Shown here piece after piece: positions 22,225 to 34,704 of a DNA stretch of 64,000 nucleotides (position 1 is the stretch's first letter; every line of letters starts with the position of its first letter). A program made the translations under genes and the position numbers. Source of the stretch: Sipunculus nudus (lineage: Eukaryota; Annelida; Sipuncula; Golfingiida; Sipunculidae). Under the pieces are notes generated by a model. That model searched no databases. It was not told the DNA's origin and saw only the letters and a program-made list of their open reading frames with translations. The stretch is taken from NCBI GenBank assembly GCA_026874595.1, contig CM049320.1:32772214-32836213 (forward strand), written 5' to 3'.

Positions 22225-23750
22225 ACTGGTAAATGGAAGTCAACAATGACTGCAAAGTACTCAAATATGACAGCCAGGAGCAGAAATATTATTGCCAGGA
22301 ATATAACTGATAGAAATACAACTGTAAATGCCAGGAATATAGAATTTTATTTGATAGGAATACAGCCTGGAATAAAACTAATTGCAAGGAACTGAACTAT
22401 GACAGGAACAGAACTATGGTTGTCAGAAACTGGACTGACAATGTCAGGAATTTAACTATATGATAGGACATGACCTATGATAATCCAGTGCTGAACATAT
22501 CCTGCCAGGAACAGAGGTATAACTGCAGGTAACTGATAAAAAACTGCCAGAAAATAATCTATGAAAGCCAGGAAATTAATTCTTACTGTGTAAATCTCAA
22601 CTGTAACTGCCAAGAACTGCAAAGTATTGAATGGCATTGAGCTTAACCATGGCTGCCAGGAATTGGAATAAACAGCTAGGATATCAACTGAAACCATGAG
22701 AAAATGAACTGCACACCAAGAAATGAATTATGGCTGTTAAAAAAATGAACTGTAACTTCAACGAAATGAACTTACTCTGCCAGGAACTGAACTGACTCTG
22801 CCAGGAAATGAATTGACACTGCAAGGAACTCAACTGACACTGCCAGGAACTGAAATGACTATGCCAGGAACTGAACTGACTCTGCCAGGAATGAGCTGAC
22901 ACTGCAAGGAACAGAACTAACTCTGCCAAGAAATGAACTGACACTGCCAGAAACTGAACTGACACTGCCAGGAATTAACTGATGCTGCCAGGAAATGAAC
23001 TATGACTGACAGGATAGGAAACTATGACTGACAGTACGTGAATTATGACTGATAGGAAAAAACTTCATCATCCAGGAAATTAACAATAACAATAAACTGA
23101 CAATGCCAGGAAATGAACTATGAATGACAGGAAAGAAAGTATGACTGACAGGACATGACTTATGACTGAAAGGAAATAAACTTTAGCATTCAGGAAATTA
23201 ACTATAACATTCCGGAAATGAACTATAAAATCTAGGAAATAAACTGACACTGCCAGGAAATGAAACAACACTGCCAGAATATTTAAACAATCAAAAATGA
23301 ACTACGATAAAAAATAAACTTAACTCCCAGGAAATAAATTCGCTTTGCAGTGAGATGAACAGACATTCCCAGAAATGGATATATGAAAGCCAGGAAGTGA
23401 ACTATGACTAACAGCAACTAGACTATGATTTCTTGAAACTGAATTGGCATTTTAAGTCCTGAATTGAAGCAGTTGATTGACACAGAACAAAACTGAACTG
23501 TCAGTATCAGGAAATGCACATTGAGTGCAGGATTTTAACTGACAGAGCCACAAAAAAAAAAATGGAATTATTATTATGGGAAACTGAAATATGTTAATTA
23601 CCTGACATATCTAGAAAACAAATGTTTAATGTCAAAAACTGAACCATTGATGCTAAGAAAAGACATGTGCTGTTGGTAACTGAACTAATGGAAGAAGGTC
23701 AGGCATTTTCCTGTCACTGCCAGGAACTGACCCCCAACTTTTTGTTAATC
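22225..23750 (+). repeat. Degenerate 21-bp minisatellite
   Basis: The core at about 22,772-22,990 is a run of 21-base units of the form GACACTGCCAGGAACTGAACT. Outside the core the motifs TGCCAGGAA and GAACTATGAC recur with irregular spacing to about 23,750, showing decay outward. Minus-strand open frames here (runs of FLAV and SWQS) are simply the translated repeat. Confidence 0.85.
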
Positions 23751-24309
23751 TGTGCACATAACTGAATTATAAATTAAACTGCTTTTAACTAGCTGCAAGG
23801 AATTGATCAGCAAAGCTGGAACAGAAATACTACTATCAAGACTTTAAAGCATGAAGCATGTGAGAATCTGAGCCATAGTATGAACTTAGACTTTGCATTA
23901 CTGAACTGCCAGGATCTAAACTATTGGTAATAGTGGAACTGAACTCTGGTTGCTAGAAATTGATCGAGGGGTTGCATGATTGGACACTACTTTTAAACCA
24001 TCATTTAATATTTATGTGGTTATAGGTTCTGATCTGTGATTTAACAAATGGAATGCTCAAAGTGACTTGATTTATGTAGTAAGGTCTATACAAATAATTT
24101 GTCCAAAGTTTAATATATCATGTGGTACTTTGTCCCTTGAAAATTGCATTCAACTGAATGGCAATCAAAGCACAAGTATTGTCAACATATGATGAACAAT
24201 AAAAACTAGGTAGTTTTTATATTAATTAAGAAAATTGAAAGATAAGCTCAATAAGGAAAATTAGTAACTGTTTTCCTTTCAATATTAATGACTTGTTTGT
24301 CTAATTTTT
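23751..24309. other. Unique non-coding stretch
   Basis: Nothing recognisable apart from a few scattered TGCCAGGA remnants of the preceding minisatellite. Confidence 0.5.
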
Positions 24310-25800
24310 AGCTCAGCTGACTATAAGTCATCTGAGCTATTGTCGTGGTCCATTGTCCGTCGTCCGTCTGTCTGTCGTGCCGTCTGTCTGTCCGTCCGTC
24401 CGTCCGTAGATGTGGCACGTTTTGAAACCGTAAGACCTAGGAATCCAAAATTAGGCATAATGTTAGATGTCCCCAAGATCTCCTACCAAGCCGAAAACTG
24501 GGTCTTTGCAACTTCGTTCCTTTGAGAAATTAAGGAAAAACCTCAATTTTTTATTAAAAACCTATTTTCACACTTCAGGACTGCCTAATAACAAAACCAC
24601 TCATCTGTTTTTCCTCATATTTACCATAAATATTACTCAATATAGTTCCTATGTACATGCCAGAAATTATGTCTGTATTATTTAATTTAAAAAAGTTATG
24701 GGCCCAAACATAATGCATTTTGTAAAAAATCAGGAAAGATATTTGATCACTTAACACAAAAAATGTTAAAGCTATCGACCTTTTTTCCAGTAATATAACT
24801 TTAATTAATCAAAATTAAATTGTATACCCAAAATTAGATGAAAATCTTTTAAATTTTCTAAAATATTAATAAAAATAAAAAATTGATACCTTAAATTTTG
24901 CCCAACTTTGACCATGGCACGTTTTTTTCCTGTAAGTATTGTGGATTTAATTTTCACAGCATGTTTTTGTTAGCATTTCAACTGTTAACACCAAAAATTT
25001 GAAACCAGTTGATCAAAAACTGTAGATTTTAATAAGTTTTCAAGCACCATGTAACATATTGTTTACATCAAGCTAGTGTTATGCAGTTTGCAAGAGCTCA
25101 GCTCCCCAGCTTCAGCTCTTAGTTCCTTAAATTCGGCATACAGTTAGATGTCTCCAAAATCCCATACCATGCCAAGAATTTGGTCACTAGGACTTAATAC
25201 CTTCGAGATATTAATGAAAAACTTCATTTTTCCATTAAAAAACCCATTGTTACACTTCAAGACTGTGTAATATCAAAACCACTGATCTGACTTTAATCAT
25301 AAATAATATACATATTTTTCATTCTCTATGCACATGCCAGAATGATGTCAGTATTGCGTAATTGTTTTAAGTTATGGGCCCAAACATAATGCACTTTGTA
25401 AAAAATCAAGAAATATATTTACTCCCTTAACAAGGGCATTGCTGAAGCTAGAGATTTTTTGTCAGGGATGTAACATTATTTAATCAAGATTCAATTGAAT
25501 ACCCAAAATTAGTTCTGAATTTTTCAAATTTTATAAGTTATTAGTATAAATATAAAATTAGTACCTTAAATTTTGCCCAACTTTGACCATGGCACGTTTG
25601 TTTCCTATGAGCACTGTTGATATAATTTTCATATCATGCACACATAAGGATTTCAGCTTTTTAGTTTAGAAAGCTGAAAGAAATTGGCCAAAAATTGTAG
25701 CTTTTATTAATGTTTTTTATGAGACCCTGTCAGACTTTGGCTCTCTCCAGCCCCTCTTGAGTCACCTGTATGTTGACCTTGTTGACCTTTCATCAAATTA
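24310..25800 (+). mobile_element. AGCTCAG stem-loop dispersed element with 677-bp internal duplication
   Basis: It starts with a 13-bp stem, AGCTCAGCTGACT against AGTCATCTGAGCT (24,310-24,338, one mismatch, loop ATA). A CCGT/CTGT tract follows at 24,355-24,410. The body is present twice: GTTATGGGCCCAAACATAAT occurs at about 24,694 and 25,371, and TTTGCCCAACTTTGACCATG at about 24,897 and 25,575, offset 677-678. No coding capacity was found. The right boundary is uncertain. A related terminal motif at 26,916-26,949 may be the true end of this or another copy. Confidence 0.7.
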
Positions 25801-28375
25801 TGCACGCTTGAGGCGAGGCATACAGGAATCCAGGCAGCTTATGGCCAGCCACAGTTGATCCAGGTGTCCAACTCAACTCATCTAGTAGTTTTAACCAACA
25901 ACATAACAATAAACAATAAATTAATAAATTTTAATTGGTTTTTAATAACAAATTCAAGAAAAATAGAAAAGGAATTTGTTAGTGTATAATAACAGGAAAT
26001 TAACTTGCAGTTACTGATGATATAAGAATCTTGTATTGATGGGTAGAATGTCACATATTCCAAATAACACCATGCAGTCACCTATGGCATTTTTCAGTTC
26101 AATTTTAATGATTAAGAAGTAAATCATATTATTCATTAATAATCATTAGGGATCATATGAAGGAAATTAATGATAGACAAAGATGCAGTTGATAATATTA
26201 ATCTAGATTCCTACTGTGTCTAGTGTGTACATTGATGTGAAATTAGTCCAAAATGAATTTTTTACAGTTATTTTTTAATATAAATAAAAGCCATAAAACT
26301 AGGTACTTATGATCATTATTTAAATGTGTGAATTTTGTATATTCTGGATTCTCAACATCATTGGTTGGTGAAACTGAATAAATACCAGACATGGTGCGAA
26401 TACTTTGTAATTGTATTTAAATACGAATATGATTATGTACTCCATTATAAAATTTCTTGCATAAAGAATAGGAATTCAGGTAAAAATGAAAGTATATGAA
26501 TACTCGTGCAAATACTTTCAAAATGTATTTATGAATGCATTCATGAATATATTCTTTTTTATTATTTTAATAATCATATCAGTTATATTTCATTTAAAAA
26601 AATCATATGATTCTCTTATTATTTTTTATAAAAATTATATTTGGGACAATATTTGTAATTTTTTTTTAATAAATAGTTAAACTCTTATATTATATGTTCT
26701 GCTTATAAGTTATATGGCCAAGTCAAAATCTGTGTGACAATAGTACTCCATTTGTTAATAAAATAAATGAAATCAATCCTCTTCCCTGTCTCCAAAGGTA
26801 CTATCAAAATCATACATAAGCTAAACAACAACAACTCATAATACAGCTTATATTTATTACCACACAAAACCAGCATGTGCCTCATTTCTAAATAATATTT
26901 TTTTATCATATATAACAGCTGAGCGTCGTGACCCATAGGTCCCTTGTTTGGTGAATTGCATTTTTAGCTTTGACAAATGTGAAAACACATGGTTAAATTG
27001 CTTGGCCTTTCTGTGTTTCATTTCTATAGGTTTTTCTTCTGACTGCCAAGCATTTCGACATCAGACATGGAGAGGATTGCTCAAAGGTCTCCTTGCATGC
27101 AGGGGTTTGGGTAGACAGGACAGATACAATTTGAAGATGTCAATTATAAGAAAATGACGGGGTAGGTGATGCTAATTCTTATCACTAATCAAAGGTGTGC
27201 ATGTGTATCTTAAATTTTCATAATTAAGCTCATCGTATTTGTAGCCGGGGCATTGTGAGAGGCCTAAGAATTGATCTGATTATCAATTCTTTACCTTCAT
27301 GAACTGCACCTTCTTTACCTTGAATTTATCAATTAATACAATTATATTCTTTTTAGTAAAATTCTGACTTTCTTTTAAACAAAAGCAAACATTTCACCAC
27401 AGTGGATGTTTGTTAATTTTAATGATAAGGAAACAATTTAGTTTTGTGTATGACCACAATTTTGTTTCTCTAAGTCCACGTCATATACATGATAAATATC
27501 CTTACACATAAAGAAATTTTGTTCTTGGTTCCTTTAGACCAATGAGAGCAGTTGTTGTGTGTTTAAAATTTGGAGTTGGATGCACATTTTGACCCCATGA
27601 TATCATTGGTCAGAGTAAAATACTTGTTCTCTGTCAGTTATGGTGGTGAAACCCAGGGAATTTTGCTATACAAACAGCGGTTAAAACGAAGGTGATCTGG
27701 GATAACTGCGGTGTATAACGGCTGCATGAGGAGCATACAGTCTTACCTGTATGTGAAAAATATTTAGTATTACATGACTGCCATGAAAAAAACCTTCGAT
27801 TTAAGGTCAGTCTGACCAAGCACAATATTTATACAAATCGTTACCCATGATCACCTGTGTTTATATTGCCCCAGTTTTAATCAAGAAGATGCCCTGGTGA
27901 TCTGGTGGTAATATTTTAATAGTCAGCAGTCTGGCGATCTGTCACTTTTTATTCTTGTGACCTGCTGCCCGTTATCTCATCATCCATTGATCGGTGTACC
28001 AATATGGGCTGTGTTATTTTACGTCTTGCTGAAGTTGACACTCATGATACAATTGATGATGTTGCAAGCAACAGGTGTGGCCCTTAGCCGAGTCAGGTTA
28101 GTGGTTCTAAAAACGGAAGGTTAAACAAACATTGCTCTCCCCACCGGTGTGTTCTGTGGTGGACTTGGTGGGTAATCAGGCATGCCTTTCTTCAGGTCAG
28201 ACAAACATGTAGTGGATTAAATGCTGCCACTGGCATCCACTGATGGATGTTGTAATTATGAAAAAAAGTTAGAGTACAGGATGTGTGTGTGTTATCTCCT
28301 GTAACACTGCAGCCCTGTGCAGTTTTAATCTGATATGGATTTATGTGACTTTTGAGTGTTTTTATATATCCTTTA
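25801..28375. other. Mostly unique AT-rich stretch
   Basis: The 34-base motif at 26,916-26,949 (CAGCTGAGCGTCGTGACCCA onwards, ending CCCTTGTTT) is shared with 11,130. Otherwise there is only short open frames, no RNA gene, and no clear repeat. Confidence 0.45.
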
Positions 28376-29480
28376 AGGCAGGACTTATAAGGGTATTCCC
28401 AGTGTCCATTTACCCGTTTACTGTTAGTATCACCATGGTAACTTGCTGATACTTATCCTCTTCACACCAATTGTGGTGTATAAGGCTGAATTTTAAGGCT
28501 AATAACTTAAATTACCAGGCCTTCAATTGATTCATATGAGACTCACTATAACTACTTATATACCTATACATTATCCCCCCTTAGTTTGATTCTGAGCAAA
28601 ATCCATGCATATTTCACGAGGTCAGAGGTCGCCAGGCTACTTTGTGGTGTTGACAGAAGAACTTACCAGGAATATGGCAGATTTTGATGAAACTCAAAAA
28701 AAAATTAACCAATACATTGTATTGGCCAAGTGTGCTTCCCTCAGAATCTATGCATTTTCAATGGGGTGGATTGGGGTAGAATGTTTACTGACAGCTTGTA
28801 CAGATAAGCAAGCTTGTACAACTGTCACAGAGGTGTTAGAATAATTTTTCTCAGCATGAATTACCTGAAGTTCATTATATAGGTATGCAGAGAGAGCGAG
28901 AAATCACATAACACCTGTAGAAATTACACAGGTGAATAGCTGTCTTCAAGCTGGGATATGTACACTAAGTGCCCCTTGTTATACACCTGTCATATGACAA
29001 CAGTATTATGGTATACCCACTGTCCGTCCGTCTGTCCTTCAGTTACCTTTGAGTGTTGCCGCAAACTTACCGGGGCTGCGATGGATTTTCACGTAACTCA
29101 CCATAACTACTTACCAACAGATTATCTCGCCCAAGTTCAATTATGGGCAACATTTAGGCATATTTAATAAGGTCACAGGTCACTAGGCTACTTTTGTAGT
29201 TAACTTTAGAAAAATATGGAGGATTATGATAAGACTTATCAGAAATGTTAATCAATAAAATATATCACCTAAGTTTGATTTCCAGCAAAATCCATGCATA
29301 ATGAGATTTAATGAGATCAGAGGTCACCGCACTTTGCAGGCACCTTGGTGACTTGCCAAACATCCTATGGATTTTAATGAAACTCATTATTTACTAATAG
29401 AGTTTCTCACCTAAATTACCTTCTCATCAAAATTCATATATATTTAATGAGGTCAGAGGTCACCAGATACATGATGGGCT
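28376..29480 (+). repeat. Degenerate tandem repeat with GGTCAGAGGTCACC motif
   Basis: The phrase GAGGTCAGAGGTC or a variant recurs at about 28,620, 29,171, 29,309 and 29,452. It is usually preceded by GCAAAATCCATGCAT and ATTTAATGAG and followed by GGCTACTTTG. The phrase GATTTTAATGAAACTCA recurs upstream of each. A short CCGTCCGTCTGTCC tract sits at 29,023. The spacing is irregular, so the copies are old. Confidence 0.65.
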
Positions 29481-30509
29481 TATAATGCTCGTTTGCGGTG
29501 CTCTTTGTTTCTATATGTACCATGAGAGTTCCGATGTACTGTGACCCTCCAGTTTGGATTTTTATTTCCCCAAGTGTTCTAAGTTGACCATGGACTTGTG
29601 GGCTACACTCTTTACACTTGTGGTCCTTTTATAGTATGGAAAGACTATTTTCATAATTTTCTGTTATAAGCAGAAATAAATATAAGTTGTTATATCTCAG
29701 GTTTTTAGACAGAAAGACGAGGTATTTTATCGTTAATAATCAGAGTCATAAATATCCCACAAACAGAGAATAAAAACCTGTTAACTGTATGTAATACATG
29801 TGTTATGCCAATGTTTTTATAGTCACAACAGCCTGTGACATGTTAGGGTAATAGAGGGCCTCATAAATGTAAGGGAGGGGGAGAGATTTATATATGTGAT
29901 AATATGTCTATTATGATCACAGTCAGGAGAGTACACCAGATCATTTAGTGAGACTGCCCAGATATTAGATTTTTCAGACCTTTTAAATCAGCACTTAACA
30001 ATACATGTCAAGCACATATTAATCAAGAGTACGCTTTTTATAGTTGTCACATATACTAGCAATGGAAATGTTCTGCCTGCAAGCTGTTTGTGTATCTTAC
30101 TGTTGGCAGTCCAGACGGGGCTCGACATTAACTTGTGCAAGAACTTGCCCTACTGGGCAAGTAACATTGGGCTTTCACTTGCCCCACACAAATTTTTATT
30201 TTATTATTTCTCTTCAGTATTTGCACAGATAAACTTACAGGTAATTTGAGATAAAGATATTACAATATGATTTCTTTTCTCAAAGAGAGCTAACTTAAGA
30301 TTAGATAAGATCCAGGCCTTTGTGCAGAAATTTCATCTGGGACCAGCTTGTTCAGTCAGGCAATTGGAAGCCCTACCCTTCAGTTACTCTACCACCAACT
30401 ATCATATTTGGAATAAAACTAAATAGGGCTTCAAATGCAAAATAATGAATTAAGTAATAAGACCTCATAAGTGTAAGAGATGAGAGAGGTTAAAATATGT
30501 GATTAATAA
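29481..30509. other. Mostly unique stretch with a small hairpin
   Basis: ACTTGCCC TACT GGGCAAGT at 30,143-30,162 is a perfect 8-bp hairpin within GGCTCGACATTAAC-type sequence that looks like a dispersed repeat. No gene is supportable. Confidence 0.5.
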
Positions 30510-30927
30510 TAGTGGTAGGAATTGGATGTAAAGTCATATTCGATGATTGAAAGATAAAAAATGACCAATGATCATTATTAATATATTATTCTATGCACCA
30601 TTTGTATAAGTACTGTGATATAAACTTAACAGAATAAAACCTAAAATAGGGAGTAATTTAATTAGGTCTTGACTTGAACATTATGCTGAAAAGTCAAGGT
30701 TATGGCTGGTTTGTTGACACTTACTCATTGCACAAGGTTTGGTTTCAATGCTGTTCCCTAATTTGTGCCCCGTCTTACTTATATCTCTGTGAGAATTAGA
30801 ATATTTTTGAGGATATGAATTCTTTGGATGTGCAGACATAATTGTTTGTGATCAGTTATATGCAAAAATGCAACCAATTTAATCAGTTGTGAAAGAAAGC
30901 GACCAATTTATAATTGGTACACCACTA
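30510..30927 (+). mobile_element. hAT-like MITE, copy 2 (418 bp)
   Basis: It starts TAGTGGTAGGAATTGG and ends GGTACACCACTA, with terminal TAGTGGT inverted repeats. The left interior (TCATATTCGATGATTGAAAG, AATGATCATTATTAAT) matches the reverse complement of copy 1 and the left part of copy 3. The flanking octamers do not match, so the target duplication is lost or the edges are slightly different. Confidence 0.6.
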
Positions 30928-31588
30928 GTGATAACGTGTAATGATCGATTGAGCTGCATGTTTCATGTTAAATTACTAAAAACCAAGGAAGCCAAAAGCG
31001 CCATCTACAGGACAAGTCTGGAACTTTTAAGAATACAATTGACATGAATGTATGGTAGGTGATAAATGATAAATATTTCATATCCTGAAGTGATGAAAGA
31101 AAACTGTTGGCTTAGTTTTAACAGACTAACAAATTTAACAAGCAAGCTTAACCACCTCAACTGACATCTTAACCACATTGGGGGTTGGTTGATGGGACTA
31201 GACTCTTTTGACATCATCAGATGATGAATATTATGACTGAAGCACTCCTGAAGCAGACAATACAATGTCTCGGCCATACACTAAAATACCAGGAGAGAAT
31301 TTTTGAGGATATCCACTTAACTGTCACAATACAAGTTTAAAAATATTTACATGTATATTGAAAAAAAATTTAAACAAAAATAATGATGAGATCAAAATAG
31401 TTTATAGTTTTAACTCTAATTCAGATACCAAAAAAGTGAGGTGAAAATAGTTTGCTTGGGTATAACCTGTACATATTTATCTGCATGCAATAAACCTAGA
31501 AACCACCTAGCGTGATATTATGACCACTTTTAAAGAACTTTGGATTATGGGTGATGAACCCTCTGCACCAGAGCACTGTGAGTAAATG

Positions 31589-31694
31589 TTACTCCCAAGC
31601 ACTCAGGTAGCAGACAGTACAGACGGGCTGTCAACACATAAATCTGGAAACTCTCAGGCATTTTTGGGAGTAATTTGTACTGTTGTTACCTGAG
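31589..31694. repeat. Two interleaved inverted-repeat pairs
   Basis: TTACTCCCAA (31,589-31,598) is complementary to TTGGGAGTAA (31,664-31,673). CTCAGGTAGCAGACAGTACA (31,602-31,621) is complementary, with one base missing and one change, to 31,676-31,694. The pairs are interleaved, so both stems cannot form in one simple hairpin. Confidence 0.75.
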
Positions 31695-31873
31695 CAGCTC
31701 GTTAACCTTGGACCTGACAGGTGAGAATGCCATACCTTGTCTCTCAACTGACCGCAGGAATGTCTGTGCCATAAACTACTACCTGTTACGAGAATAAATC
31801 ATGAAATTACCTTCTGTTGTGTTACACTTAATTATCCAATTAATACATGTAAGTTTCCAATAGATGTTACAGT

Positions 31874-32396
31874 TAGTGGTGGGAGTTGGTTCCTTTTTCA
31901 TAATCAATCATCGGTTTGAGCAAACTGATCAATGATCAATTATTAATCGGTTCAGACAAATATAAAGAAATACGCAGTTATCTGTGAAACTGTACTTCAT
32001 TTAATCCACCCCGCTTGTCTGAGTAATTCTACCTTAAGAATATGAGTTCTTGCCTTTTTAATTTTCCTTTTAATACTAAGTTATGCTATTCCAAGTATCA
32101 TTTTAATTAATTATAATAATCAAAAATTAAACCACAATTTATTAAGTTCTCCGTTCGCGCATCTACTGTGCCATGCTTAGTAACATACGGAAGTTATTTG
32201 GTAACACAGACTTATTATATGAAATGCGAAACAATGTAAAAAAATGAATAATTCTTGCCTCTAAGATAAAAGCATTATGGAAAAAACCAAGTCATGATTA
32301 TGGTGTAATCGATATTTGGCTTTTATAATCGAGCGCTTGAAAGTGGCAGCAAACCGACTGACTTTCGATAAAACTCGATGATGGGCACATCACTAG
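31874..32396 (+). mobile_element. hAT-like MITE, copy 3 (523 bp) with 8-bp target duplication
   Basis: The element begins TAGTGGTGGGAGTTGGTTCC and ends GGGCACATCACTA, so the termini are TAGTGGTG and TAGTGATG. It is flanked by GTTACAGT (31,866-31,873) and GTTACAGA (32,397-32,404), an 8-bp direct repeat with one mismatch. An 8-bp duplication and TAG-type ends are typical of hAT transposons. The 523-bp interior has no transposase, so it is non-autonomous and must have been moved by an enzyme encoded elsewhere. The subterminal ATCAATCATCGGTTTGAGC pattern is shared with copies 1 and 2. Confidence 0.75.
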
Positions 32397-32404
32397 TTAC
32401 AGAA

Positions 32405-33755
32405 CAAGAGGAAACTAATTATGTTTGGTAAAAATTTATTTAATATATATAAAGTAAAATTAAAAATTTCCTCTCTTAGTATATTTCAATTATTTAAGCA
32501 TGCTGCATTGACAGGTTAAATCAAACATTTAACATGATTATTATGACAATCATTATTGTTACATATTCCTTCCTTTCACAAAATGTTGTGTATAATGATA
32601 ACCATATAAAAATAATTAAAATAATAAATAAAGTGTATAATAATAAATTTAATGCAGTTTTAATATTAGATATAAATAAAAAAAGTAATTGAAGATTGTT
32701 AAGGGTGCAAACAATTTGTCACTTGTGTTATATAAACATTTTGCTCAGGGGAAAACAAGATTCACCAGCAAGACAGTTTTGTCTGCTTTTATATGTACCC
32801 AGTAACACTTGTTAAATAAGAAGCCTTATTAATTCACTGTATGTCTTTCTGTCATTTTGATGTTATGAAATCTTTCAAGATACATAAAAGAAGCATTCTG
32901 TAGTTGCATAAAAATCAGATGTACTTGTCGCGTGCATATTTTTTCATCTTATTTACTTTATATCCTTTGGTAAACCTTGTAACTGAAATATTAGTCATGA
33001 TCGACAGTTCAACCTGAATGCTATTTTCCTAACCTGGTGTGGTAACAGGATACGTGGTTTCGGTATAATACCTTGTCATTTTCAACGGCTATTTTGTCAT
33101 TTTAAAGTGTTTTTATGAGCCATGATGCAGCTGATCCCGAGGTGTTGCTGTGTGGGCAAACAACAGATAACTTGTATTGGACGTACAGACATACCACACC
33201 TTTACATTATTTGGTCAGTTGAGCACCTTGGGACAAAAGAAGTTGGTGAAGGGATTATTTCTTAGATATCAAGCGCTTTTGTGACAGCTTCGTATGTTAG
33301 TTAATCTTTACCCAACTAGATAAATTTATCTTCATTAATTTACAAAGACAGAGAGACAGGCTGACACACAGAGAATGACAGAGAGACAGCCTGATGAATA
33401 GATAACATTCACCAAGCATTATCGTTACAAATAATAAAACCACTTGTGTGGGTGTGATTCTCATCAGCAGGGTGTTACAGCAGATTCTGTACTGGGAGGT
33501 ACCATGACATGCCAACGAGATGCTCCCTGTAACATCAGCAGCCAGCCTCACAGTCAGGGCAGCTGCTGTGTCAGCCTGAGACATGGGCTGAACCCACAAC
33601 TGTCTGTAAACAGTCTCAGTGCATGGTCAGTGGTACATTATCATTGCCAATTACCAGGTGTGATCTAGATTACAGAGCTATATACCTGGTCTGCCCAGGT
33701 TATTTACAAAGGTTAACACCAGTTACAGGAGTCACATGTGTATGTGGGTTTTTTA
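32405..33755. other. Unique AT-rich stretch
   Basis: No supportable gene. The open frames at 33,297-33,668 overlap on opposite strands and show no domain. Confidence 0.5.
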
Positions 33756-33759
33756 CATG

Positions 33760-33960
33760 TTTAAGGCCTCCACAGTCCAGTGGTAACATCCTGGGCTCTC
33801 TCCACTGGCGACCCAGCTTAACATTGCTCTGAAAGTGGGTTCAGTAGTGCATGGAAGGTTGGTGCTTTTCTCCACCTTAACAGACTTGCCAACCCCACCA
33901 TCTGTGCCATGGAGAGCTAGTGCCCTGCATTTGTTGCTATAACTCTTTGTATAATCCATT
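33760..33960 (+). mobile_element. Possible tRNA-derived SINE relic
   Basis: CAGTCCAGTGG at 33,773-33,783 fits the tRNA A-box consensus TRGYNNARNNG at all fixed positions but the first. Around it, GGCCTCCACAG and CATCCTGGGCTCTC read like the 5' half of a tRNA-related SINE. The expected B box, about 40 bases on (around 33,815-33,825), is badly eroded. A SINE-like body could run to about 33,960, but no poly-A tail or target duplication was seen. Chance resemblance is possible. Confidence 0.35.
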
Positions 33961-34700
33961 TTAAACAGTTTAAATTTTCAAAGTCATATGATGTTAAGTT
34001 TCATTGGCATGAACTGCATTCACTCAGAGTAGTTCAACCAGTAGATGGCAGCAGCAGTGACTTAAATGCCTTCAGTCAGGTCTCAGCAAGTGCATCTGCT
34101 ATGAGGTGGAGACATACTGCTGACAGCACCACCCTGGTTTTCTGCCTGGTGAAACTGCAGTACAACAGGTGGAACTATCTGTGATGCAAATATATTTTAA
34201 TTCTACAACTTCCTCGATGTCAAACAAGGTGGCTGGGTGCAATACCATATTGCATCATCAAACGTAATTAGTCCTGGTTAATTACATATTGTTTTCACCT
34301 TGCTATCATTGTACTCAGTTGCCTGCAGCATATACGAGGTCAACCAGAGCTTGTTAGGTGGTCATTGTTCATATCTAAAGGAAAATGTGAGCAGGTACCA
34401 GTCTATAGGGGTATCTGTTATGATTAATACACCCTGATCCCCAGTATTGGTGACCTTTTCATCACATTTCTTTGGCTATTAATCCCCATGACCCCCATAA
34501 TTAACAGAGTGACACTAATAATACTGGTGGTACCCAGCAGGGGAGTCTAAACCTTCACTGAGCTACACCTACATACTGGCACTGTTGACATAAAAGAGGT
34601 TACATAAAGGGACTTGCACTTGCGACACAAATATAACCAAGAAAAAAAAAATATAACAAAACCTAAACATTTGTAACCCCCATGTTTTTTTTTCATTTTG
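33961..34700. other. Unique non-coding stretch
   Basis: No gene or repeat is supportable. Confidence 0.5.
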
Positions 34701-34704
34701 TCTG

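Noticed and set aside
22452-23271. Minus-strand frames rich in FLAV and SWQS as membrane proteins
   Set aside because: They are translations of the 21-bp CTGCCAGGAA minisatellite.
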